From a virus: DNA of 60,538 bases. Each line of letters begins with the position of its first letter. Within the stretch, counting starts at the first letter, position 1. This document shows, one piece after another, positions 10,402-17,591 of this stretch. The translations under genes and the position numbers were made by a program. Below the pieces are notes generated by a model. The model saw only the letters and a list, made by a program, of their open reading frames with translations, had not been told where the DNA came from and did not search any database. The stretch spans positions 1 to 60,538 of IMG/VR virus record IMGVR_UViG_3300021477_000007. One strand, written 5' to 3'.

Positions 10402-11414
10402 TCACCCTCCCCTCCCCGGCATCGGCGGCGGACCTCCCATAAGGCTTAGGAAGGCTTCATAGCTTCCGGCCCCGTTGTCCGCCTCCACCCCGGCGTCAGG
10501 GTTGGCGGCTACCTTGCCGAAGCGCGGGTCGTCCTCCACCCGGTCAGCGACCTTGGGGCCGCGGATGCGGTCAAGCTCCTGCTCCTCGGGGCTCTTGCCG
10601 CCGAAGATGTCGATGGACTGTGCCATCTCAACCAGCGGGTTCCTGCCGCCGGTCTTCGACGTGTCCACCATCGCCTGCGCCCCGATGAACTGGCACACCA
10701 TCTTCACCTGCCACTCAGCCAGCCTCAGCCGGGCCTTGTTCTCCCGGCCGCGCCGCGACTCCGCCGCCTCCAGGCACTGCCGGACCCGGCACAGCGGGAG
10801 GCCTAGGACGTACTCGTCGGTCCACCCGTACTCGTGGCTGAGGACGTCGAACGCCGCCGCGAACGCGCCGGCGAGTTGAGGTCCCGCACCGTCGCCTCCG
10901 GCTCCGGCGGCTCCTTGTCCTGGCCCGTCTTGCGGAACAGGTCCAGGGTCCGCTGAAGCTTTTTTCCCAGGGCCTGCAGCTCCGGGGCCTCCCGGCGGAT
11001 GATGTCCTCAATCAGGTCGAGGGTGTCGCCCAGCTCAGGGTTGTGCAGTTCCTCGTTGAACCGCGTCCACAGCGCCTGGTTGGCCTCGGTCTCCTGCTTG
11101 GTGAGCTGCGAGGCGGGCTTGTCCACGATGCCGGCTGGCCGGGTCATCGACGCCAGGAAGCCGATGGCCTCCTGCTCGGCGTCAGGAATCGACATGATGA
11201 CCAGCATGAGCAGCTTCTGGCCGAACACCTCCGACCCGGCCGCGAAGTCGAGCCCGCTCTGGGCCAGCGCCGGGCCCGCCCCGTGGGTGAGCACGCGCAG
11301 CAGGCGGAAGAACTGGCGGGTCTGCATCCGCACCACTTCGACCTCGAAGCCGGTGGACAGCTTGCGGGCCTCAGGCTGCGGGTCGATGCGGTCAAGCTCG
11401 GAGTCGTCCGGCAT
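10402..11414 (-). CDS. Tail assembly chaperone GT fusion (programmed -1 frameshift)
   Basis: Reading the 11414 frame to the slippery run GGGAAAAAAG (10959-10968) and shifting -1 joins it to the frame that ends at 10402, giving 337 residues. The shifted frame is open from the slip site and contains the usual second-half sequence (LSHEYGWTDEYVLGLPLCRV, then a charged Glu/Arg/Lys helix). This is the actinophage equivalent of lambda gpG-T: the fusion protein binds the tape measure and recruits tail-tube subunits. The sequence has the X XXY YYZ form at both G-GGA-AAA and A-AAA-AAG. Position just before the tape measure is diagnostic. Confidence 0.9.
10803..11414 (-). CDS. Tail assembly chaperone G (unshifted product)
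   Basis: This is the non-frameshifted product of 203 residues, starting at an ATG preceded by GTGAGGACC. It contains the acidic helical core (LTKQETEANQALWTRF and LEDIIRREAPEL-type helices) found in phage tail chaperones. Its last 25 or so codons are an Arg/Ser-rich read-out of the overlap region and look like filler. Both G and GT are expected to be made, with G in excess, as in lambda. Confidence 0.88.
   Translation of the reverse strand: MPDDSELDRIDPQPEARKLSTGFEVEVVRMQTRQFFRLLRVLTHGAGPALAQSGLDFAAGSEVFGQKLLMLVIMSIPDAEQEAIGFLASMTRPAGIVDKPASQLTKQETEANQALWTRFNEELHNPELGDTLDLIEDIIRREAPELQALGKKLQRTLDLFRKTGQDKEPPEPEATVRDLNSPARSRRRSTSSATSTGGPTSTS
10959..10968 (-). promoter_or_regulatory. -1 ribosomal frameshift slippery site
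   Basis: GGGAAAAAAG on the minus strand sits in the zero frame as G-GGA-AAA-AAG, with two overlapping slippery heptamers. The -1 frame is open from here to 10402, while the nearest upstream TGA in that frame lies about 45 bases before. It resembles the lambda G-T site (GGGAAAG). Confidence 0.88.
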
Positions 11415-11468
11415 GCGGTCCTCACAGGGACTCTCGGGGTCAGTTGTCCGAGCAATCGGCGAACAACG

Positions 11469-11506
11469 CGAAACGGCACGCTAGTCGCCGCCAGCGTACC
11501 GTTTCG
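11469..11506 (-). terminator. 14-bp hairpin between tail genes (attenuator-like)
   Basis: CGAAACGGTACGCT pairs with AGCGTGCCGTTTCG around a 10-base loop. The one non-Watson-Crick pair is U.G on the minus strand but C.A on the plus strand, so the transcribed strand is minus. It lacks a clean U-run and may attenuate rather than stop transcription between the small 77-codon gene and the chaperones. Confidence 0.6.
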
Positions 11507-11547
11507 TCTCTGTGTTCAGGAGGTACTCGTGCTATACCTCAGTCAAG

Positions 11548-11781
11548 CTACGGGTGCCCGCCCGCGTTGTCCTTCAGGTCCGGGTTCTTCTGCTGCTCTT
11601 CCAGGGCCTCGCCGCCGGTTACCAGGTTGTCCGGCTGCTCGGGCTTCTCCTCGGCCGGGTCGACCCCGGCCTCCGGCTGCCCCTGGGCCGTGCCCGCCGT
11701 GCCCGGCTGCGGCTCGGCCTCCACGGAGTCGCCGGCCGCGGCCTCGTCGCGAAGGGTCCTCTTGCGGTGCTTGCCCGCCAC
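11548..11781 (-). CDS. Small acidic/proline-rich protein between major tail protein and chaperones
   Basis: A GTG start lies directly after the TAG of the major tail protein. The 77 residues begin with a short basic stretch (AGKHRKRTLRDE), and the rest is rich in Glu, Pro, Gly and Gln and probably disordered. I do not recognise a family. Immediate adjacency suggests translational coupling to the major tail protein and a tail-related role, which is inference only. Confidence 0.6.
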   Translation of the reverse strand: MAGKHRKRTLRDEAAAGDSVEAEPQPGTAGTAQGQPEAGVDPAEEKPEQPDNLVTGGEALEEQQKNPDLKDNAGGHP

Positions 11782-12441
11782 CTAGACCACCGTCCCGCCG
11801 CCGGCCCCGAAGGGCTCGGGCACGAACGCCCCGGTCTCGGTGCCCGGCATGGACACCAGGCGACCGATCGCGTTGCCGGCCGAGCCGGAGGTGCCGCCGT
11901 AGGCGGACGGCAGCGACACGCCGACCTCGTTGACCGTGGAGAACAGCGCGCGGCCCGCGATGCTGCAGCTCAGGCCGGTCTTGTACGACGGGCCGGTGAA
12001 GTTGAACGGCTGGAACTGCACGCGGTACAGGATGAAGTCCAGTGTCCGGATCTGCCCGCCGGCGTCCTTGGACGGCACCCGGATGGCCAGCGGCTGGGTG
12101 ACCTGGTTCATGCTCGCCAGGGTCCACAGCGGGATGGCGTAGTAGTCCGCGCCCGCGGCGCCGCTGGAAGTCACCGTCGTGCCGGTGATGTACGCGATAG
12201 TCGAGAAGGGGATGTACCCCTCCTCAATGGTCACGTTGGCGAAGTTGATCCAGAAGTGCTCGGAGAGGACGACGTCGTCGCCGGTGTTCTCGAAGTTGCC
12301 CTGGTCAGTGGAAATCGTGCCGTTGCGAACGCCGTAGACAGTCGCGCCCTCAGCCCCGGTCGAGCCGTTCAGGATGGCGGCGTGGCTGAGGGAGAAGCCC
12401 TCGAACGGCGTGCCCGCAAAGGTGTTGCTGGCGGTGGGCAT
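11782..12441 (-). CDS. Major tail protein (tail tube)
   Basis: The protein has 219 residues with alternating beta-strand-like sequence (for example EGYIPFSTIAYITGTTV and RTLDFILYRVQFQPFNFTG), no membrane segments and a glycine-rich C-terminus. Its size and its place just upstream of the chaperone/tape-measure genes fit the tail-tube subunit that polymerises around the tape measure. The assignment rests on synteny and sequence character. Confidence 0.8.
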   Translation of the reverse strand: MPTASNTFAGTPFEGFSLSHAAILNGSTGAEGATVYGVRNGTISTDQGNFENTGDDVVLSEHFWINFANVTIEEGYIPFSTIAYITGTTVTSSGAAGADYYAIPLWTLASMNQVTQPLAIRVPSKDAGGQIRTLDFILYRVQFQPFNFTGPSYKTGLSCSIAGRALFSTVNEVGVSLPSAYGGTSGSAGNAIGRLVSMPGTETGAFVPEPFGAGGGTVV

Positions 12442-12495
12442 AGTCTCGGGCCCTCTCCTGCTAGGCGGCGAACCTCGCAGGCCTAATCGGCTCGG

Positions 12496-13047
12496 CTACT
12501 TGTAAGCCTGGGTGCAGTTGACCGGCGCGAACGTGAGGTCCACGAAGGCGAGGAACTTCTGCTCCCCGGCCTTCTGCGCCGCGGTCTTCGGCGGCCCCGT
12601 GAGCTGGAAGATGTACTGCCAGAGCTGGCGCTGCTCAGCCCGGGTGTCGTTGCTGCTCGCGCAGTTGGCCAGCTGGGAGGCGTGCAGGGTCTCGCCCTGG
12701 GACAGGGCACTCAGCGTCAGCAGGGTGACCACGACCGTGAGCACCACGTCGAGCACGATGGACACGCCCAGCCCGACGGCCAGCTGCCGGGTGCGGCGGC
12801 CGGCGGCCCGGTCGGCGACCTGGGCCGCCGTTACCGCCTGGAGGCCGCTGGTAACCAGCCCCAGGGCCATGCCCAGGGTCTCCAGGCGGGCCATGATCCC
12901 CGCCAGTGCCTCCTCCGACAGCATCACGGGCACGACCGCCTGCGGAACGTCTTCCGGCACTTCCTCAGGCGGAGCCTGGCCGACTGGCTCGAACTGCCCG
13001 GAGGCCGGGTTGTAGTTCAGCGGACCCTCTTCACCCGAGCTGTTCAT
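12496..13047 (-). CDS. Single-span membrane protein, unassigned
   Basis: This 183-residue protein has a Pro/Glu-rich N-terminus (QAPPEEVPEDVPQAVVPV), an amphipathic helix and one strong membrane helix (LGVSIVLDVVLTVVVTLLTL, near residues 96-116). Two cysteines (NCASSNDT; VNCTQAYK) follow on the far side and could form a disulphide outside the membrane. It is grouped with two other membrane/coiled-coil proteins and two muralytic enzymes, so a role in lysis or in sensing the envelope is plausible but unproven. Confidence 0.7.
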   Translation of the reverse strand: MNSSGEEGPLNYNPASGQFEPVGQAPPEEVPEDVPQAVVPVMLSEEALAGIMARLETLGMALGLVTSGLQAVTAAQVADRAAGRRTRQLAVGLGVSIVLDVVLTVVVTLLTLSALSQGETLHASQLANCASSNDTRAEQRQLWQYIFQLTGPPKTAAQKAGEQKFLAFVDLTFAPVNCTQAYK

Positions 13048-13207
13048 TGCCTTCTTCCTGGGCTCCGGCCTGGGCAGCGCCCAGAACCTGCTTCATCGTG
13101 AGGACGGTGGTGTTCAGGTCCGCGACAAGCTGCTCAGCGCGCAGCACCAGGGCATCGATCCGCTCGTCCGCGGCAGCCATGTCACGGCCCCGTTCCTCAG
13201 CCGTCAT
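13031..13207 (-). CDS. Small helical protein, unassigned
   Basis: The 58 residues from the ATG at 13207 (ATG follows GGAGG with good spacing) are entirely helical in character, with heptad-like Leu/Val spacing (DALVLRAEQLVADLNTTVLT). The ends overlap the genes on both sides, so it is translationally coupled. No family is recognised; it may partner the coiled-coil membrane protein upstream. Confidence 0.6.
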   Translation of the reverse strand: MTAEERGRDMAAADERIDALVLRAEQLVADLNTTVLTMKQVLGAAQAGAQEEGNEQLG

Positions 13208-13514
13208 GCTCACCCTCCAGACGGGCCAGGCTCTGCTTGATCTGGTTCAGGGACTCGACAACGAGCGACAGCGCCGGCAGTACCTGCGAGGACTGCGACT
13301 CGATGAGGCGATCACGCTGCTCAATCGCCCGGTCCCGCTCCCGCTCCAGCTCCTGGCGCATCTTCTGCGCCTGGTCCCACAAGACGTCGGCCTCACTGGT
13401 CCGGACACTGCCGGCGGTCGTCCGCCGCCGCATCAGGTACGTGACAAGCCCGCTAGCCAGTCCCGCGCCGAACGCGGCCACGCTGGCAAGGGCGGCAATA
13501 GTCCCCGCGTCCAC
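13197..13514 (-). CDS. Holin-like small membrane protein with coiled coil
   Basis: The protein has 105 residues: one N-terminal membrane helix (AALASVAAFGAGLASGLVTY, residues 7-27), then a basic patch (MRRRTT), then a long charged coiled coil (QAQKMRQELERERDRAIEQR). Size, topology and placement near muralytic enzymes suggest a holin or accessory lysis protein. Many small phage membrane proteins look alike, so the function is only inferred. Confidence 0.6.
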   Translation of the reverse strand: MDAGTIAALASVAAFGAGLASGLVTYLMRRRTTAGSVRTSEADVLWDQAQKMRQELERERDRAIEQRDRLIESQSSQVLPALSLVVESLNQIKQSLARLEGEHDG

Positions 13515-13525
13515 GAAGTGCGCTC

Positions 13526-14191
13526 CTACTTGCTGACGACCACGACGACGATGACGGCGGCCACGGAGATGACCACGGCCAGCAGCTGGAGGACCAGTCC
13601 CGTGTTCAGCCGCTGCTCGGTGCCATGCCGGCCGGCCCCGACGTCCTGGCCCTCGCCCCGGTCGATGCGCTCCTTCAGCTCAGCCAGCCGGTCACCGAAC
13701 GTGTCCCCCAGTGCCTTGATCTGGGCCAGGAGAAGGTCGATCTGCTTGGTGAAGCTCAGCTCGGTCTTGTCCGCGGCCTTCGCCGCCGCCTGGGCCTGCT
13801 CGAACACTGCCTCCTTGGCGGCTTGCAGGGCCGCCGCCAGCGCGCTGGCGCTGGCGGTAGCCGCCTGGTCGGTCCGGACGTCCCGCTCACTGAACTGCTG
13901 GGCGATGCTGCTGAACCGCTCGTCAACCGTCGCCGAGCGGTCAGCGAGCTGCTGCTGCACGCTGGTGAACCGCTCGTCGTAGACCTCGCGGATGCCGGTC
14001 ACCGCCGTCTGGATGGCGGTCGGGGTCCGGTTGACCGTCTCGGACAGCACCTGGGCGGCCCTGTCCATGGCATTCAGCCGGGTCTCGAAGATCTCGCGCA
14101 GCGACGACAGCTCGCGGAGCAGCTGCTGGGTGGTCAGCAGGGTCGGGTCGGGTCGCGGCGTCCAGTCGCGCGGCTCCTGCGGTACGGTCAT
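13526..14191 (-). CDS. Tail-anchored coiled-coil protein (possible lysis accessory)
   Basis: The 221 residues are mostly alpha-helical coiled coil (TSVQQQLADRSATVDERFSS; repeated Ala-rich heptads). A single C-terminal membrane helix (LVLQLLAVVISVAAVIVVVV) ends at the terminal VSK. The N-terminus lacks a signal peptide, so the coiled coil is probably cytoplasmic. It lies between the cysteine-peptidase-like gene and the small holin-like gene. Proteins of this design occur near lysis genes in actinophages, but no specific activity is known to me. Confidence 0.65.
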   Translation of the reverse strand: MTVPQEPRDWTPRPDPTLLTTQQLLRELSSLREIFETRLNAMDRAAQVLSETVNRTPTAIQTAVTGIREVYDERFTSVQQQLADRSATVDERFSSIAQQFSERDVRTDQAATASASALAAALQAAKEAVFEQAQAAAKAADKTELSFTKQIDLLLAQIKALGDTFGDRLAELKERIDRGEGQDVGAGRHGTEQRLNTGLVLQLLAVVISVAAVIVVVVVSK

Positions 14192-14203
14192 GCACGGCCC
14201 CGG

Positions 14204-15001
14204 CTAGACGCCTGACATGTCCGCGAGCAGCTGCTGCAGGTCCAGGCCCTCCACGGTGGTGCCGTTAGCGGTCAGCCAGTCCTGCGTGACCACCGCCCAC
14301 GCCTCCTCGGCCGCGTGCGCCTGGAAGCTGACAGTGGCAGGCTGCAGGGCTCCCCAGGTGACGTACTCCAGCGGGGCCTTGCCCGAGCCGAGGCGGCGCT
14401 GCAGGCAGATGGCGTGCCCGCCGATGACCTCGCCGCCGCGCTTCCACGTCCACGGCTGCTGGTCGGAGAACTCGGTCTCCATCTGCTGCTGCACGTTGAT
14501 GCCGACGTACACCGTGCCGAACACGTCGAGCACCTGGCCGAGCAGGGTCTCGTCCGCCGGGTTGCCGAACGCCGCGTAGCCGGCCACCGTGTGCACCTTG
14601 CCGCTGGCGTCGGTGATGCCGGCTGACTGCTGGTCGGCGAGCACGTCCTGCATGACGCAACCCTGGTCCGTGGACGGGTCACCGGGGACGTAGCCGCCCA
14701 CCCGGGAGTACACCGCCTGGATCTGGTCATCGGCGAACAGCGCCTCAGCGGCCCCCGCGTACGTGGACCACGCGCCGTACATGTGGCCGACGGCGGCGAT
14801 GGCGCAGTCCTCAAGCTGGTCGTTGAGGTACATGGGCCAGGACGTCACCGCGCTGGCCCGGTCGACGTCCGTGGCCAGCGGCACCGGCGGCAGCCCGGCC
14901 GCGCTGAGCGCGACCCGCGGGTCCAGGTACTTCTCCAGCGTCAGCCGGGGCCGGGCGGGGTCCGGGTGCCGGCGTCCGTACTTGCCTGCCTGCCGTGGCA
15001 T
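14204..15001 (-). CDS. Papain-fold-like cysteine peptidase/amidase candidate
   Basis: This 265-residue protein has a possible catalytic cysteine in LNDQLEDCAIAAVGHMYGAW (about residue 67), followed 115-125 residues later by a histidine in GGEVIGGHAICLQRR. A Trp-rich strand (PLEYVTWGALQ) follows. This Cys-then-His order resembles papain-like or C39-like folds used for peptide or amide cleavage. It has a basic N-terminus and no signal peptide. It may be an endolysin component or a virion-associated protease; the exact substrate is unknown. Confidence 0.55.
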   Translation of the reverse strand: MPRQAGKYGRRHPDPARPRLTLEKYLDPRVALSAAGLPPVPLATDVDRASAVTSWPMYLNDQLEDCAIAAVGHMYGAWSTYAGAAEALFADDQIQAVYSRVGGYVPGDPSTDQGCVMQDVLADQQSAGITDASGKVHTVAGYAAFGNPADETLLGQVLDVFGTVYVGINVQQQMETEFSDQQPWTWKRGGEVIGGHAICLQRRLGSGKAPLEYVTWGALQPATVSFQAHAAEEAWAVVTQDWLTANGTTVEGLDLQQLLADMSGV

Positions 15002-15058
15002 GCTGCCTCCTGCGTGACGAAGGGCGAGCCCAAGACCCTGGCTCGCCCTTCCGATCGG

Positions 15059-15592
15059 TCACGCGGAGAAAGTCGGCTGACGCCGGTTGTGCGCTTGCGT
15101 CAGCCAGTCAGCCCAGCGAAGGTTGCCGGGCTCATAGTTACCGTCGTTGTCGATGCGGTCCAGTGTCATGCCCTCGGGCCGGGGCCCGAGGTTCTGCTCG
15201 ATGTACTCGATGAACGCCCCGGCGTCATGCCGCCACGGCTCCCAAACACTGATGCCACGGGCTCCGTACCAGCGGTAATTGTGCGCGTTCGGGTCGTAGC
15301 AGCGCTTATTGATGCGCAGCCAGAGCCGGTAGAGCGGGTCCTTGTCGCCTGCTGCCCGGCCGTGCGTCGTGAGGGTGCGCTGTGCCAAAGTCGCTACCTG
15401 CTCGCGCTTGAGGCAGCCACAGCTCTGCGACTTACCGTTGCGCAAAGCGAATACGAGAACGTCCTGATGGGTGCCACACTCGCAAACACAAGGGACAACG
15501 CGGTGACTGGCATCTCTCAAGAAGGATTCGCCGGCCACTGCCCAGCGCCCGAAGTGCATGCCGACTGGAAGAGGGGGAAGAGGCTTGCTCAC
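15059..15592 (-). CDS. AP2/HNH-type free-standing homing endonuclease
   Basis: The protein has 177 residues. It opens with the family signature MHFGRWAV, then a zinc-ribbon-like block (CVCECGTHQDVLVFALRNGK, SCGCLKR), a helix with the family motif YRLWLRINKRCYDP, the segment YRWYGARGISVWEPW and the HNH-like end TLDRIDNDGNYEPGNLRWAD. These are standard for phage and bacterial homing endonucleases. It lies alone between the peptidase-like and LysM/Rpf genes, so it is probably an intronless mobile gene. Confidence 0.85.
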   Translation of the reverse strand: MSKPLPPLPVGMHFGRWAVAGESFLRDASHRVVPCVCECGTHQDVLVFALRNGKSQSCGCLKREQVATLAQRTLTTHGRAAGDKDPLYRLWLRINKRCYDPNAHNYRWYGARGISVWEPWRHDAGAFIEYIEQNLGPRPEGMTLDRIDNDGNYEPGNLRWADWLTQAHNRRQPTFSA

Positions 15593-15611
15593 GCCCCCAG
15601 TTTAGCATGCG

Positions 15612-16184
15612 TCAAGGGGTACACCCATCGTATGGGGCCCAGTCGCTGTAGCCGTCCTGCGCCACCGTGTTGGCGTAGACCTGGTTCTGCTCGGCGACCG
15701 ACGCGTTGCCGAAGTCGGCCGGAGCGCCGCCGTGCGCGGACCAGGTGGCCGCACTAAATTGGTACAGGCCCCAGTGGCCAGAGGCGTTCCAGGCGTCAGG
15801 GTTGCCGCCGGACTCGCGGGCGATGATGCACGCCTGCATCGAGCCGACCGTGCCGGATACCGAGGTCACCGCGGGCGCGCTCGCCGGCTGCTGCGGAGCC
15901 GGGGCCTGCGCCGCGCTGGCGTGCGAGACGTAGTGAACCGGCGAACTAGGCGGCGAACTGCCCGGCGAGTTCCCCATCAGCCCGTACCGGCTGGCGATGG
16001 CCTGGGCGGCGGCCTGGCAGGCGACCTTGAACACCTGCCCGGCGTAGATGAGGTCCGGGTTGGCGACGTTGTTGTTGTAGGCCAGGGCGAAGTAGTCGCC
16101 CGGGTCCCCGCAAGCGCGCCCGGCGATGGCCGACAGCGTGTCGCCGGGGCGGACGGTAACGGTGGCAGGCGGAAGTGCGTGCAT
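15612..16184 (-). CDS. LysM plus Rpf/transglycosylase-like muralytic enzyme (endolysin candidate)
   Basis: The protein has 190 residues. Residues 8-55 form a LysM peptidoglycan-binding module (TVRPGDTLSAIAGRACGDP to YAGQVFKV). A Pro/Ala/Ser linker follows, then an Rpf-like lytic transglycosylase domain (CIIARESGGNPDAWNASGHW, GLYQFSAATWSAHGG) with the catalytic Glu in ARESG. Domain order is inverted relative to many Rpf proteins. It probably cleaves host peptidoglycan, either as an endolysin or as a virion lysin. No signal peptide was seen. Confidence 0.85.
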   Translation of the reverse strand: MHALPPATVTVRPGDTLSAIAGRACGDPGDYFALAYNNNVANPDLIYAGQVFKVACQAAAQAIASRYGLMGNSPGSSPPSSPVHYVSHASAAQAPAPQQPASAPAVTSVSGTVGSMQACIIARESGGNPDAWNASGHWGLYQFSAATWSAHGGAPADFGNASVAEQNQVYANTVAQDGYSDWAPYDGCTP

Positions 16185-16346
16185 GGGTGTCTCCCGGCCA
16201 GGCGGCGCGCGCCGGTGCCGGCTCCCCTCCGGCGGTGCGCCCCGGGGTCAGGGGAGGCGCGAGCGCTCAGCCGCCGGGCTTACTGGCGGTCAGGTGCGGA
16301 TCAGGTGACGGTAACACCATGACCAGCACGAGCGCTCAGGAACGCG

Positions 16347-16940
16347 CTAAGCCGCCCGCACCAGGCTGAGCCGTGCCTGCAGCAGGCCGGACAGGTCGCC
16401 CGGCTTGACGTAGCCTGTCCAGCGCTTGTCGTCAAAGAGCTGCACGCCGTTGAGCCGGTAGGCCGCGTCGACGTACTGCGAGCAGATCATCCGGTTAGTC
16501 GACTCGATGTACCCGCGCAGGCCGGGCGCCGGGACGCGCAGCATGTGCAGCACCAGCGCGCCGTAGTCGGCGAACGAGTAGCCGGTGTCCTGGTGGCTCA
16601 CCGCCCAGGCGGTGATGCCGGTCCGCTGGGTGCCGGTCAGGTCGATGAGCCCGGACGACCACAGCGAGCCGGGCAGCTCCCAGGCGGGGCACGGCAGGGC
16701 GCGCTTGCCAGGGCCGCTCGGGTAGGTGCTGACCGTGTAGCCGAACGGCCCGGCCGCGTCGGCCTTGCCGATGTAGACCGTGGTGTGGTCGTAGAACTGG
16801 AAGCGGTCGCCGTCCAGCCACTGCCCGACGGTGATGCCGAGCCCGACAGGGCCGCTGACCGGGACGCAGCAGAAGTCACCGGGCCGGGGCCGGGACACCG
16901 CGATGGGGGCAGGCCAGCCGGCTACGGCGCGGTAGTGCAC
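16347..16940 (-). CDS. NlpC/P60-like or permuted-papain amidase candidate
   Basis: The protein has 197 residues from a GTG start. The N-terminal PRPGDFCCVPVSGPVG matches the opening of phage NlpC/P60-like hydrolases. It continues with YDHTTVYIGKAD (His strand) and ends with RMICSQYVDAAYRLNGVQLF, where the cysteine precedes a helix. The His-before-Cys order suggests a circularly permuted papain fold as in the YiiX/LRAT group. Proximity to the LysM/Rpf gene supports a cell-wall role. Confidence 0.6.
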   Translation of the reverse strand: MHYRAVAGWPAPIAVSRPRPGDFCCVPVSGPVGLGITVGQWLDGDRFQFYDHTTVYIGKADAAGPFGYTVSTYPSGPGKRALPCPAWELPGSLWSSGLIDLTGTQRTGITAWAVSHQDTGYSFADYGALVLHMLRVPAPGLRGYIESTNRMICSQYVDAAYRLNGVQLFDDKRWTGYVKPGDLSGLLQARLSLVRAA

Positions 16941-16946
16941 GCGCGG

Positions 16947-17192
16947 CTAATCGGACTGCTTCCGGTGCACCTCCAGCAGCCACTCGATGCCGGCCGTGTG
17001 CCCCATGATGTCCTCGCAGGCACCGCCTGACTCAGGGAAGCAGCGGTGGTACAGGTGACGGCGCAGCCGCCTGGTCCGGCCGATGACGACGCTGCCCTCG
17101 GCGTGCGGCCGGCCTAGCCAGATGACGTACCACTCAGCCGGCCGCTCCTTGCCCTGGGCCTCACGGTGCACGCCGGCCGGGGTGAACCGCAT
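16947..17192 (-). CDS. Small protein of unknown function
   Basis: The 81 residues start at the ATG 17192 behind GGGCGG. The protein is basic and aromatic-rich (WYVIWLGRPHAEGSVVIGRT) with a C-terminal helix. The YVIWLGRP-to-RRLRRHLYHRC layout vaguely recalls small GIY-YIG-like or nucleic-acid-binding domains, but the catalytic residues are not evident. No assignment is made. Confidence 0.55.
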   Translation of the reverse strand: MRFTPAGVHREAQGKERPAEWYVIWLGRPHAEGSVVIGRTRRLRRHLYHRCFPESGGACEDIMGHTAGIEWLLEVHRKQSD

Positions 17193-17201
17193 TCCGCCCA
17201 A

Positions 17202-17591
17202 CTAGCCAGCCTGCCTCAGGTGCGCCTCGTAGTCGGCGATGAGCCTCTTGGGGTAGTAGAGCTGCCTCGGCCGCCCGTTCTTCCCGGTCGTCCAGTGCTC
17301 CTCGGCACGGCCGACGGAGGCCGCCCACTCGCGCAGCCCGGCGTAGAACTCACGGGCCTGCGCCGAGCCCGGCTTGCCGTGGCTGGCCAGGGCGTCCGGC
17401 GCCTGCCCGGCTTCCAGCCAGGGGGCGAGCACCTTGTCTAGTTCCTCGCCGTGCTCGCCGGTCAGGTCAAGCCGGACATGCTGGACACCGCGTTTCGTCC
17501 TGTACGTCAGCTCCACCTGCACGTCGGAGGCGACCCGCTCCCCCGCCCTCGCGTGCAGGTCGTCCCAGAGCTTGACCAGGATCTCTTGCAT
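17202..17591 (-). CDS. Lsr2-like nucleoid-associated protein
   Basis: The 129 residues have the two-part layout of Lsr2. An N-terminal oligomerisation domain (VELTYRTKRGVQHVRLDL, then EELDKVLAPWLEAG) is followed by a linker and a C-terminal DNA-binding domain (REFYAGLREWAASVGR, then NGRPRQLYYPKRLIADYEAH). Host Lsr2 uses an R-G-R minor-groove hook before the last helix; here the equivalent may be GRPR. Lsr2 silences AT-rich foreign DNA, so a phage copy could displace, cap or mimic host Lsr2. The family call is from motif order only. Confidence 0.7.
   Translation of the reverse strand: MQEILVKLWDDLHARAGERVASDVQVELTYRTKRGVQHVRLDLTGEHGEELDKVLAPWLEAGQAPDALASHGKPGSAQAREFYAGLREWAASVGRAEEHWTTGKNGRPRQLYYPKRLIADYEAHLRQAG

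Noticed and set aside
9551-10404. A classical group I intron in the tape-measure gene
   Set aside because: Only about 65 non-coding bases follow the endonuclease stop and no P/Q/R/S core was recognised, so I report a split-gene observation rather than an intron call.
16185-16346. A gene in the gap between the LysM/Rpf and NlpC-like genes
   Set aside because: The only frame is 20 codons, contains a TTA codon and lacks a ribosome-binding site. The gap is GC-rich with minor hairpins.
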